From Microlunatus parietis (GTDB taxonomy: Bacteria > Actinomycetota > Actinomycetes > Propionibacteriales > Propionibacteriaceae): a stretch of DNA of 64,000 nt. The notes below the pieces were generated by a model. It had not been told where the DNA came from. It searched no databases and saw nothing but the letters and a program-made list of their open reading frames with translations. Of this stretch, positions 1 through 8,336 are shown in pieces; the first letter of the stretch is position 1; each line of letters begins with the position of its first letter. The position numbers and the translations under genes are program-made. The stretch lies in NCBI RefSeq assembly GCF_013407955.1, contig NZ_JACCBU010000001.1:6882001-6946000 (forward strand). Direction: 5' to 3'.

Positions 1-416
1 AAGCCGAGGATGGTGCCGGAGTCGTCGAGGACGAGGCTGGCGTGCGGGCCGCCGAGCCGATGGCCGTCGGGCTGGTGCCGGATGACGGTGACGGCCCGGT
101 CGTCGTGGCGTTCGAGGCGGACGTCGACGATGTCCCAGCCGGTCGGGACCTCCAGGCCGGTGTCGCGCAGAGCATCGGCCGTGCGCCGCTCGGCCGTCCG
201 TGACGCGTCCGCCTCGCGCCGTTCGGCCTCTCCCTGGGGTGTCGGCCGGGCGGTCGGCGGCGGGGTGCCAGTGGCCGGGCGAAGCTGAGCGAGGTCGGAC
301 TGGGACGGCGCGGGTACGGCCCCGTTGCCGACCGTGGTCGCGGCCACGGCGGTGCCGGCAGCGGCCAGCACGGCGATGGCGAGGCCTCCGACGATGAGCG
401 GCTTCAGATCTGGCAT
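1..416 (-). CDS. Membrane-anchored or secreted protein, C-terminus cut by the window edge
   Basis: The frame is open from an ATG at 416 to the left edge, so about 138 residues are visible and the C-terminus is missing. The start has a strong ribosome binding site (GGAGGAG, 5 nt upstream). Residues about 6-28 form one hydrophobic segment, either an uncleaved anchor or a signal peptide. A Pro/Thr-rich linker and a charged Arg/Glu/Ala stretch follow, then a small domain ending in GGPHASLVLDDSGTILG. That ending resembles PepSY/YcdB-like propeptide domains, but this is a weak inference. The gene diverges from a TetR gene and shares its operator region, so it is probably the regulated target. Function not recognised. 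Confidence 0.6.
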   Translation of the reverse strand, partial: MPDLKPLIVGGLAIAVLAAAGTAVAATTVGNGAVPAPSQSDLAQLRPATGTPPPTARPTPQGEAERREADASRTAERRTADALRDTGLEVPTGWDIVDVRLERHDDRAVTVIRHQPDGHRLGGPHASLVLDDSGTILG

Positions 417-432
417 GGCGTCTCCTCCAATT

Positions 433-494
433 TCCAACGATTGCGTTGGATATGACCGTAGCGCGCTCGCCCACGGTTTACAACGCCAGCGTTG
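433..494. promoter_or_regulatory. Twin operators of the divergent TetR
   Basis: Two copies of CAACG-N4-CGTTGGATATG start at 435 and 481. The first is the core of an 18-bp palindrome (433-450). They lie between the divergent genes at 416 and 509, where a TetR would control both its own gene and the neighbour. Seen directly in the sequence; that the local TetR binds here is inferred. Confidence 0.7.
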
Positions 495-508
495 GATATG
501 CTCCGGGC

Positions 509-1108
509 ATGGCCTGGAACACCGAGGAGACCAAGCGCCGGCTCAAGGACGCGGCGGTCGCGGAGTTCGCCGCGCACGGCTTGGGCGGCACCACCATGGA
601 GCGGATCGCGCGCAAGGCGGGCGTGAACAAGGAGCGGCTCTACCACTACTTCGGCGACCGGGACCGGCTGTTCGCCGCGGTGCTGGCCGACGAGCTGAAC
701 AAGGTCGCGGCGGCCGTGCCGCTGGATCGACTGGACGGTCCGGCAGCGGTCGCCGACTACGCCGCGGCGGTCTACGACTACCACGCCGAGCATCCCGAGC
801 TGACCCGGCTGCTGCTCTGGGAGGGACTGCTCGACGCGCCCCGGGTGCCCGACGAGGAGTCCCGGACCGAGTACTACCGCCGCAAGGTCGCGGCGTTCGC
901 CGAGGCGCAGCAGCGCCGGGAGATCACCGACGAGATCGCCGCGGCCGACCTCGCGTTCCTGGTGCTGGCGCTCGCGGGCTGGTGGTACGCCGTGCCGCAG
1001 ATGGCCCGGATGATCCATGCCGACGCGTCGGCCGACGCTGCCAGCCCGAGAGAAGCGCTGATGCGGTCGGCCAACCAACTGGCCTCGCCCGGGCCCAACG
1101 CCCGGTGA
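509..1108 (+). CDS. TetR/AcrR-family transcriptional regulator
   Basis: This is a 199-residue regulator. The N-terminal helix-turn-helix fits TetR_N: LKDAAVAEFAAHGLGGTTMERIARKAGVNK followed by LYHYFGDRDRLF, split here only to show the motif order. The C-terminal ligand domain is divergent, as usual for the family. I chose the ATG at 509 because it gives a normal-length TetR N-terminus; a longer frame from 446 would run through the operators. No clear Shine-Dalgarno precedes 509, so the transcript may be leaderless. It diverges from the membrane protein ending at 416 and lies just downstream of two CAACG-N4-CGTTG operators, which suggests autoregulation. The ligand is unknown. Confidence 0.85.
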   Translation: MAWNTEETKRRLKDAAVAEFAAHGLGGTTMERIARKAGVNKERLYHYFGDRDRLFAAVLADELNKVAAAVPLDRLDGPAAVADYAAAVYDYHAEHPELTRLLLWEGLLDAPRVPDEESRTEYYRRKVAAFAEAQQRREITDEIAAADLAFLVLALAGWWYAVPQMARMIHADASADAASPREALMRSANQLASPGPNAR

Positions 1109-1114
1109 AACACC

Positions 1115-1144
1115 GAGACCCCTTCGCCTGCGCGAAGGGGTCTC
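1115..1144. terminator. Bidirectional hairpin between convergent genes
   Basis: A perfect 12-bp stem (GAGACCCCTTCG at 1115-1126 with its complement at 1133-1144) and a 6-nt loop lie between the tetR stop (1108) and the kgd stop (1163). There is no T-tract, but the position fits a shared terminator. Confidence 0.65.
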
Positions 1145-1162
1145 GTCGTCAATCTCGTTGTG

Positions 1163-4100
1163 TCAGTGCGAGGTGGAGAGGGCCGCCTCGAACAGGGCCT
1201 TCTGCTGCACCTCGTGTTCCTTCGCCGACCCGACGGACGGGGCGGAGGAGGCGGGGCGGGCGACCGAGGTGAGCCGGACCGGGCGGTCCGGGGTGGCGTC
1301 GGCGATCGCACCCGGCAGGTTCATCGCCATGTAGAACCAGGCGCCCTGGTTCTCCGGCTCCTCCTGCACCCAGCGCACGTCGTTCGCGTTCGGGTAGCCG
1401 GCCAGCGCCCGGGCGACCTCGTCACCCGGCAGCGGGTAGAACCGCTCCACCGACACCACGGCGACCGAGTCGGTCAGGCCGCGCTTGTCCCGTTCCGCCA
1501 TCAGCTCCCAGCGCAGCCTGCCGGAGCACAGCAGCACGGTATGGACGCTCGCCGCGTCGCTGATCGACGGATCGGAGAGCACCGGCTGGAACGTGCCGCT
1601 GGTGAAGTCGGCCGGATCCGAGGTGGCCGACTTCATCCGCAGCATCCGCTTCGGCGTGAAGACGATCAGCGGGCGGTGCCGCTCGCTGAGCGCCTGCTGC
1701 CGGAGCAGATGGAAGTAGCTCGCCGGCGACGACGGGTACGAGACCGTGATCGCGTCCTCGGCGGCCAGCTGCAGGTAGCGCTCGATCCGGGCCGACGAGT
1801 GGTCCGGGCCCTGGCCCTCGTACCCGTGCGGCAGCAGCAGCACCACGCCGGACTTCTGGGTCCACTTGGCCTGGCCGGACGTGATGAACTCGTCGATGAT
1901 CGTCTGCGCGCCGTTGGCGAAGTCGCCGAACTGCGCCTCCCAGAGGACCAGCGCCTCGGGCCGGGCCACCGAGTAGCCGTACTCGAAGCCCATCGCCGCG
2001 AACTCGCTCAGCAGCGAGTCGAAGACGGCGAACTTTCCTTGATCATCATCGAGGTTGCGCAGCGGCACCCAGGCCTCGCCGGTCTTGCGGTCCATCACCG
2101 CGGCGAACCGCTGGACGAACGTGCCGCGGCGCGTGTCTTGCCCAGTCAGCCGGACCGGCCGGCCCTCCAGCAGCAGTGAGCCGAGCGCCAGGATCTCGCC
2201 GGTGGCCCAGTCGATCGGGCCCTGCGTGATCGCGGCCGCGCGGCGCTGCAGTTGCGGCAGCACCTTCGGATGCACGGTGAAGCCGTCCGGCACGTTGGTG
2301 TGCGCGTCGGCGATCTTCTTCAGCGTCTCCAGGCTGACCGCGGTGCCGTGTTTGGCCGCCGACTTGCTCGGGTAGACCGGCACCCGGCGGTACGGCTCGT
2401 CGTGCGGGGCCTCGGCGCCGGCGTTGCGGACCTCGGCGAAGACGCTCTCCAGCCGCTCCTGGAACCGGGTCATCACCTGCTCGGCGTCCTCGACGGAGAT
2501 GTCGCCGCGGCCGATCAGTGCCTCGGTGTAGAGCTTGCGTACCGAACGCTTCTTCTCGATCAGGTCGTACATCTTCGGCTGCGTGAAGCTCGGGTCGTCG
2601 CCCTCGTTGTGGCCGCGCCGCCGGTAGCAGATCAGGTCGATCACGACGTCCTTGTTGAACGCCTGCCGGAACTCGAACGCCAGCCGGGCGACCCGGATGC
2701 AGGCCTCGGGATCGTCGCCGTTCACATGGAAGATCGGCGCCTGGATCATCCGCGCCACATCCGTGCAATACATGGACGAGCGGGACTCGGTCGGCGAGGT
2801 GGTGAAGCCGACCTGGTTGTTCACGATGATGTGGATCGTGCCGCCGGTCCGGTAGCCGCGCAGCTGGGACAGGTTCAGCGTCTCCGCCACCACGCCCTGG
2901 CCGGCGAACGCCGCGTCACCGTGCAGCAGCACCGGCAGCACCGGGAACTCGCTGCCGCGGTCGAGGATATCCTGCTTGGCCCGCGCAATCCCTTCCAGGA
3001 CAGGGTTCACAGCCTCCAGGTGGGACGGGTTCGCGGCCACCGAGGTCTTGATCTTGGCCCCGCTCAGCGCGGTGAACTCGCCCTCGGCACCCAGGTGGTA
3101 CTTCACGTCGCCGGAGCCCTGCACGGTCCGCGGGTCGATGTTGCCCTCGAACTCGCGGAAGATCTGCGCGTACGACTTCCCGACCACGTTGGCCAGCACA
3201 TTGAGCCGGCCGCGGTGCGGCATGCCGACGCAGACCTCGACCAGACCGCTGTTCGCGGCCTGCTCGCAGACCTCGTCCAGCAACGCGATCGTGGACTCGC
3301 CGCCCTCGAGGCTGAACCGCTTCTGCCCGACGAACTTCGTCTGCAGGAACGTCTCGAAGATCTCCGCCTCGTTGAGCTTGTCCAGGATCCGCAGGTGCTC
3401 CTCACGGGGCAGCGACTCGTGCGGCCGCTCCACCCGCTCCTGGATCCAGCGGCGCTGCGACGGCTCCTGGATGTGCATGTACTCGATGCCGATGGTGCGG
3501 CAGTACGCGTCGCGCAGGATGCCGAGGATCTTGCGCATCTTCATCCGGCTCTGGCCGCCGCCGAACGAGCCGGTGGCGAATTCGCGGTCCAGGTCCCACA
3601 GGGTCAGGTCGTGGCTCTGCACGTCCAGGTCGTGGTGCGACCGGAGCCGGTACTCCAGCGGGTCGGTGTCGGCCATCAGGTGACCGCGGACCCGGTAGGC
3701 GTTGATCATCTCCAGGATCCGGGCCTGCTTGGAGACCTGGTCCTCGTGCTCGGAGCTGACGTCCTGGGCCCACCGGATCGGTGCGTACGGAATCCGCAGG
3801 GCGCGGAAGATGTCGTCGTAGAAGTCGTCCTCGCCGAGCAGCAGCGCATGCATCCGGCCCAGGAACTCGCCCGACTGGGCGCCCTGGATGACCCGGTGGT
3901 CGTACGTCGAGGTCAGCGTCATGACCTTGGACACGCCGGTCTCGTTGAGCCGCTCCGGATCCGCGCCCTGGAACTCGGGCGGGTAGTCCATCGACCCGAC
4001 GCCGATGATCGCGCCCTGGCCGCGCATCAGCCGCGGCACCGAGTTGTTGGTGCCGAGCGTGCCCGGGTTGGTCAGCGTGATCGTGGTGCCGGCGAAGTCC

Positions 4101-5035
4101 TCCAGCGTCAGCGAGTTGGACCGCGCCTTCTTGACGACCTCCTCGTAGGCCGCCCAGAACTGGGCGAAGTCGAGGTTCTCGCAGTTCTTGATGCTCGGCA
4201 CCAGCAACTGCCGGGTGCCGTCCGGCTTCGGCATGTCGATGGCCAGGCCGAGGTTGACGTGGGCCGGGACGACCAGGGTCGGCTTGCCGTCGACCTCGTC
4301 GTAGGCGTTGTTCATCGACGGCAGGCTCTGCAGGGCACGGACGATCGCGTACCCGATCAGATGGGTGTACGAGACCTTGCCGCCGCGGGCCCGGCGGAGG
4401 TGGTTGTTGATCACCACGCGCTGGTCGATCAGCAGCTTCACCGGCAGCGAACGGACGCTGGTCGCGGTCGGCACGGACAGCGACAGGTCCATGTTCTTCG
4501 CGGTCCGGGCGGGGGCGCCGCGCAGAATGGTCCGGGTCGGCTCGGTGGCGGCGACGTCGGGCCGGTTGGACGGGTTCGGCGGATCGGCCGGCAGGCCGCC
4601 CTGGCTGCCCGGCTTGCTCGGCCGGACCTCCTTGGTCTGGTTCGGCGGCTCGACCTGGGCCGCCCGGGCCCGGGGAGTCGCGGCCGACGGCGGCGAGGCC
4701 GGGGCGGGGGTCGCCGGCACCGTGGGCACGGCCGGGGCGCTGTTCACCGGGGCCGGTGCCGCGGGGGCTGGGGTGGGGTCAGCCCGGCGCGGGCTGGGTT
4801 GCTGCGCGGCCTGCTGGGACTGATGTCCGTTCGACCGCGACGCGAAATACTCTTTCCAACTCGGGGCGACCGAATTCGGATCCTCGCGATACTGCTCGTA
4901 CATCTCCTCCAGCAGCCATTCGTTGGCTCCCACGTCCTCTGCCGTGGCCTCGACGTCGAGGTCGGCTGACTGACTGCGGCTGGAGCCGCCCGCAGCGGGC
5001 GATCCGGTGGATGATTGGTCTGGCCTGGTGGCCAC
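1163..5035 (-). CDS. kgd: Multifunctional 2-oxoglutarate metabolism enzyme (2-oxoglutarate dehydrogenase E1 with E2 domain)
   Basis: A ~1290-residue fused enzyme of the TCA cycle in the actinobacterial Kgd/SucA architecture. A short N-terminal helix (NEWLLEEMYEQYREDP) is followed by a Pro/Ala-rich linker. Next comes an E2-type succinyltransferase domain carrying the acyltransferase motif DHRVIQGAQSGEF near residue 378. The ThDP-dependent E1 part follows, with GMPHRGRLNVLANVVGK, GDAAFAGQG near residue 705 and NNQVGFTTSPTE, which supply cofactor and substrate contacts. In this family the enzyme decarboxylates 2-oxoglutarate and works with Lpd/DlaT; FHA-protein (GarA) control is known for relatives. 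I chose the GTG at 5035 because AAGAAGG lies 5 nt upstream; a TTG at 5056 is an alternative. It is transcribed alone, convergent with the tetR gene. Confidence 0.95.
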   Translation of the reverse strand: MATRPDQSSTGSPAAGGSSRSQSADLDVEATAEDVGANEWLLEEMYEQYREDPNSVAPSWKEYFASRSNGHQSQQAAQQPSPRRADPTPAPAAPAPVNSAPAVPTVPATPAPASPPSAATPRARAAQVEPPNQTKEVRPSKPGSQGGLPADPPNPSNRPDVAATEPTRTILRGAPARTAKNMDLSLSVPTATSVRSLPVKLLIDQRVVINNHLRRARGGKVSYTHLIGYAIVRALQSLPSMNNAYDEVDGKPTLVVPAHVNLGLAIDMPKPDGTRQLLVPSIKNCENLDFAQFWAAYEEVVKKARSNSLTLEDFAGTTITLTNPGTLGTNNSVPRLMRGQGAIIGVGSMDYPPEFQGADPERLNETGVSKVMTLTSTYDHRVIQGAQSGEFLGRMHALLLGEDDFYDDIFRALRIPYAPIRWAQDVSSEHEDQVSKQARILEMINAYRVRGHLMADTDPLEYRLRSHHDLDVQSHDLTLWDLDREFATGSFGGGQSRMKMRKILGILRDAYCRTIGIEYMHIQEPSQRRWIQERVERPHESLPREEHLRILDKLNEAEIFETFLQTKFVGQKRFSLEGGESTIALLDEVCEQAANSGLVEVCVGMPHRGRLNVLANVVGKSYAQIFREFEGNIDPRTVQGSGDVKYHLGAEGEFTALSGAKIKTSVAANPSHLEAVNPVLEGIARAKQDILDRGSEFPVLPVLLHGDAAFAGQGVVAETLNLSQLRGYRTGGTIHIIVNNQVGFTTSPTESRSSMYCTDVARMIQAPIFHVNGDDPEACIRVARLAFEFRQAFNKDVVIDLICYRRRGHNEGDDPSFTQPKMYDLIEKKRSVRKLYTEALIGRGDISVEDAEQVMTRFQERLESVFAEVRNAGAEAPHDEPYRRVPVYPSKSAAKHGTAVSLETLKKIADAHTNVPDGFTVHPKVLPQLQRRAAAITQGPIDWATGEILALGSLLLEGRPVRLTGQDTRRGTFVQRFAAVMDRKTGEAWVPLRNLDDDQGKFAVFDSLLSEFAAMGFEYGYSVARPEALVLWEAQFGDFANGAQTIIDEFITSGQAKWTQKSGVVLLLPHGYEGQGPDHSSARIERYLQLAAEDAITVSYPSSPASYFHLLRQQALSERHRPLIVFTPKRMLRMKSATSDPADFTSGTFQPVLSDPSISDAASVHTVLLCSGRLRWELMAERDKRGLTDSVAVVSVERFYPLPGDEVARALAGYPNANDVRWVQEEPENQGAWFYMAMNLPGAIADATPDRPVRLTSVARPASSAPSVGSAKEHEVQQKALFEAALSTSH

Positions 5036-5176
5036 TGTCGCCTTCTTCCGTTGCAAACTGTCCCGCGGCCATCGTCTACCGCGGTGTCGTCCCTAAGGCT
5101 ACCCAAGAATATGGACCAGGGAGACGGGTGGTACGCACGTGTTGCGCGACGGGTCCGGAGCGGGTCGCCGGCAGCC

Positions 5177-6184
5177 TCAGCCGGACCGGTCGCGGGCCGA
5201 CGCGAGCAGTCTTCGGTGCAGGTCTCGATCACTCCGGGCCGCCGCCGGTACGGCGAGCCAGGCGGCCCCGACGACCCCCGGTCCGGCCTCGTGCAGCGGG
5301 TTCTCGTACCGCTCGGACAGCAGCGCCCGGAGCCGGCTGCCGACCGGCGTCGGCCGCCCGGCCGGACCCGGCTGCAGCACCGACCCGGCCAGCACGATCG
5401 GCAACGCCGGACCCGGGTCCAGCCGGCCGAGGGTCGCCGCCAGCACCTCCGCGGCCCGGTCGGCGATCCGGGCTGCCACCGGGTCCACGTCGGCCAGCTC
5501 GGCGACCAGCGTCGCGTACTCCGAGAGCTCCCGCGGCGGCCTGGCGTAGCCGGACCGGATCAGCTCCGAGGCTCCGTACTCTCCGCCCGGGCCCGGCTCG
5601 ACCTGGGTCCGGACCAGGTCCAGGATCGCGTCGCCGAGCGGGCCCAGCTCCCGGCCGGCCTCGAGGTCGGCGAGCGTCGCCCGGACCGCTTCCCGGCCGA
5701 GCCAGAAACCGGAGCCGTCGTCGCCGAGCAGCCAGCCCCAGCCGTCCCGGCGTTCGTCCAGGACACCGGACCGGATGATGCCGGCCATCGCTCCGGTCCC
5801 GGCGATCAACACGCAGCCGTCGGGTTCGGGGGAGCCGGACGCGTAGGCGACGGCGAGGTCGGTCACGACCTCGAGCGGCGGCCGGCCGGCGAGGATCGGA
5901 TCCAGGGCGGCGCGGGCGAAACCCTCCGGGTCGGCGACGCCGGTGATCCCGGCCAGGCCGATCACGACTCCGGCCACGGTCGGAGTGCCGCCGAGCCCCT
6001 GGCCGGCGGCGGCCAGGGCCGCGTCGGTCACGCGGCGGATCTCGGCGCCGGCGCTGTCGATCCCGACGGCGTTCGGGTTGGCCGGCCCGCCCGTGACGAC
6101 GGCCAGGAAGCGGCCGGTCAGGTTGGCCACGCCGACTCTGCTGGAGGTTCCGCCGATGTCGGCGCCGATGATCACCGCGGTCAC
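5177..6184 (-). CDS. BadF/BadG/BcrA/BcrD-family ATPase, probable N-acetylglucosamine kinase
   Basis: 335 residues, the usual size for a BadF-type sugar kinase of the actin-like ATPase fold. The N-terminal phosphate loop is IGADIGGTSSRVGVANL, followed by VVIGLAGITG, DLAVAYASGSPEPDGCVLIAGTGAMAGI (phosphate 2/adenosine region, split motif) and GDDGSGFWLGREAV, the signature of GlcNAc/glucosamine kinases. It starts at GTG 6184. The gene diverges from the NgcFGE-like importer that begins at 6361. Together they suggest uptake of GlcNAc or chitobiose followed by phosphorylation to GlcNAc-6-P. The sugar is inferred from context and family; other hexose amines remain possible. Confidence 0.8.
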   Translation of the reverse strand: MTAVIIGADIGGTSSRVGVANLTGRFLAVVTGGPANPNAVGIDSAGAEIRRVTDAALAAAGQGLGGTPTVAGVVIGLAGITGVADPEGFARAALDPILAGRPPLEVVTDLAVAYASGSPEPDGCVLIAGTGAMAGIIRSGVLDERRDGWGWLLGDDGSGFWLGREAVRATLADLEAGRELGPLGDAILDLVRTQVEPGPGGEYGASELIRSGYARPPRELSEYATLVAELADVDPVAARIADRAAEVLAATLGRLDPGPALPIVLAGSVLQPGPAGRPTPVGSRLRALLSERYENPLHEAGPGVVGAAWLAVPAAARSDRDLHRRLLASARDRSG

Positions 6185-6360
6185 GCCCGAATCCTTGCCG
6201 ACCAGCCTGCGTCCGAAGTCACCGGGGTCGTCCGGTGCGTCGCCGTGACCCGAAGGATGCGCTCAGGTAACTTCCAGCCCGGATCACGAGAATCTCTGCG
6301 GTGAGTGTGCTTAGGTAGCGGAAATACCCGTCTGAGGGCAAGGCGACAGGGGAATCAGGC

Positions 6361-7398
6361 ATGGCCGACAGCGGCAATCAGGTCGCGGTGCAGTCGGGCG
6401 GCAACGCGGCCGTCGCGCCCGCCCGCCGGCCTGCCGTCGATCCGATCGGGCGGTCCCGGCAGCGCCGGTTGAAGCTGGTGCAGAAGTACGTCTTCGTCGG
6501 CTCCTTCCTGATCTTGCCCATGATCATCTTCCTGATCTTCGTCGTGTCGCCGTACGTGCAGGCGTTCTATCTGGCGCTGACCGACTGGACCGGTTACTCG
6601 CCGACGTTCGAGTTCATCGGTCTGCAGAACTTCGCGGCCCTGTTCGGCTTCGGCGACTTCAATCCGGACCGGGTCTTCTGGGCCGGTCTGCGGAACAACA
6701 TGATCCTGCTCCTGGTGGTGCCGTTCATCTCGATCGCCATCGCCCTGTTCTTCGCATCCATGCTGAACCTGTCCGGCAGCACCAAGGCCGGCCAGCTGCG
6801 CGGGGTGACCGGCGCCGCCTTCTACCGGGTGCTGTTCTTCGTGCCGCAGGTGGTCTCGGTGGCGGCCCTGGCGATCATGTTCCAGCAGGTCTTCCATCCG
6901 GGCGGCCTGCTCAACTCCCTGCTGCGTCTCGTCGGTGTCGCGAGCCCGCCGTCCTGGCTGGCCGATCCCAACACCGCCATGCTGACGGTGATCATCGTCA
7001 TGGTCTGGATGAACGTCGGCTTCTACATGGTCTACTTCTCGGCCGCGATGTCGAGCATCCCGCGGGAGCTGCTCGAAGCCGCCGCCATCGACAAGGCCAG
7101 CCGGGCCCAGACCTTCCTGCGGATCACCCTGCCGCTGCTGCGGTCGTCGATCATCACGGCCTACATCTATCTCGGCGTGCTGTGTCTGGACGCGTTCGCG
7201 ATCGTCCAGTTGATGACGATCGGTCCGGGCGGGCCGAACGAAACCACGACGGTGATGGCCTTGTCGATCTACAAGAGCTTCAAGGAACAGGGCCAGTTCG
7301 GGTACGCGACCGCGCAGGGCGTGGTCCTGTTCCTGATCACGATGGTGTTGGCGGCGCTGACCCTGCGGGTGACCCGGCGAGAGCAGGGGGAACTGTGA
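6361..7398 (+). CDS. ngcF: Sugar ABC transporter permease, NgcF-like (MalF family)
   Basis: A 345-residue integral membrane permease with six predicted helices. The first lies at about residues 45-65 (FVGSFLILPMIIFLIFVVSP). The BPD_transp_1 EAA loop is ELLEAAAIDKASRAQTFLRITLP near residue 240-262, the site that docks the ATPase. It has a short hydrophilic N-terminus. It is the first gene of a three-gene operon; the next permease starts inside its stop codon. Because the third gene closely resembles Streptomyces NgcE, this one is the likely NgcF partner in GlcNAc/diacetylchitobiose import. No ATPase gene is present, as expected when a shared MsiK-type ATPase energises such systems. Confidence 0.82.
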   Translation: MADSGNQVAVQSGGNAAVAPARRPAVDPIGRSRQRRLKLVQKYVFVGSFLILPMIIFLIFVVSPYVQAFYLALTDWTGYSPTFEFIGLQNFAALFGFGDFNPDRVFWAGLRNNMILLLVVPFISIAIALFFASMLNLSGSTKAGQLRGVTGAAFYRVLFFVPQVVSVAALAIMFQQVFHPGGLLNSLLRLVGVASPPSWLADPNTAMLTVIIVMVWMNVGFYMVYFSAAMSSIPRELLEAAAIDKASRAQTFLRITLPLLRSSIITAYIYLGVLCLDAFAIVQLMTIGPGGPNETTTVMALSIYKSFKEQGQFGYATAQGVVLFLITMVLAALTLRVTRREQGEL

Positions 7399-8309
7399 CC
7401 ACGACGCAGGTGACGCAGCTGCGGACCGAGACCGCGCCCAAGATCAAGGGCGAACGCGGCCTGACCGCGGTGACCCAGGTGATCTTGATCATCTGGTCGG
7501 TGATCATCGGGCTGCCGATCATCTGGGTGCTGATGTCGTCGGTGAAGACCGACGCCGAGATCTTCGTCGACTCCTGGCGGCCGCCGCAGGCGCTGCAGCT
7601 CGACAACTACCTCCGGGCCTGGAACGAGGCCCAGTTCGGCACCTACTTCCTCAACTCGCTGATCGTGGTCGGCCTGTCGACCTTGATCGTCATGGTGCTC
7701 GGCGCGATGGTCTCCTACGTGCTGGCCCGCTACCAGTTCGTCGGCCGGCGGGCGCTCAACCTCACCTTCATCGGGGCGATGGCGCTGCCGATCTTCCTGG
7801 CCGTGATCCCGCTGTTCGGGGTGATAAAACAACTCGGCACGAGCATGCAGGCGTCCGGTTTGCCGTTCGGGCTGCTCGGCACCTATCACGGCCTGATCGC
7901 GGTCTACGTCGCGTACGCGATGCCGTTCACGGTCTTCTTCCTGACCGGCTTCTTCGGCAGCCTGCCCGGCGAGTTGAGCGAGGCGGCCTTCATCGACGGC
8001 TGCGGTCACTTCAAGACGTACTTCTTCGTCATGCTGCCGCTGGCCCGGCCCGGCATCGTCAGCATCACGATCTTCAACGCGGTCGGGCTGTGGAACCAGT
8101 ATCTGCTGCCGCTGTTCCTCAACAACGACAACCCGGGCCTCTATGTGGTGACCCAGGGACTGGCCAAGCTCGCGGGGGATTCGCAGTACGGTTCGGACTT
8201 CTCCGGGTTGTTCGCCGGGCTCGTGATCAGCATGGCGCCGGTGCTGATCCTGTACGTGATCTTCCAGAAGCAGATCCAGGCCGGGATGACCGCCGGCGCG
8301 CTCAAGTAA
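7395..8309 (+). CDS. ngcG: Sugar ABC transporter permease, NgcG-like (MalG family)
   Basis: 304 residues. I place the start at GTG 7395, which overlaps the upstream TGA by four bases (GTGA) and has GCAGGGGG just before it; frames opening earlier run through the preceding gene. Six membrane segments are predicted, beginning with VTQVILIIWSVIIGLPIIWV. The EAA motif is ELSEAAFIDGCGHFKTYFFVMLP. The C-terminus (KQIQAGMTAGALK) is the typical MalG-like ending. It forms the heterodimeric channel with the preceding permease and is followed 27 bp later by the binding-protein gene. Translational coupling to ngcF is likely from the overlap. Confidence 0.84.
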   Translation: MTTTQVTQLRTETAPKIKGERGLTAVTQVILIIWSVIIGLPIIWVLMSSVKTDAEIFVDSWRPPQALQLDNYLRAWNEAQFGTYFLNSLIVVGLSTLIVMVLGAMVSYVLARYQFVGRRALNLTFIGAMALPIFLAVIPLFGVIKQLGTSMQASGLPFGLLGTYHGLIAVYVAYAMPFTVFFLTGFFGSLPGELSEAAFIDGCGHFKTYFFVMLPLARPGIVSITIFNAVGLWNQYLLPLFLNNDNPGLYVVTQGLAKLAGDSQYGSDFSGLFAGLVISMAPVLILYVIFQKQIQAGMTAGALK

Positions 8310-8336
8310 CTTCTCCGACATCGAAGGGAACCGATC

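Noticed and set aside
2252..4969. A 905-codon plus-strand frame opposite kgd
   Set aside because: It is a high-GC shadow frame antisense to a fully conserved gene, with His/Arg/Val/Leu bias and no protein motifs. The same holds for the other long frames opposite rho, atpA, atpD and the lyase-like gene.
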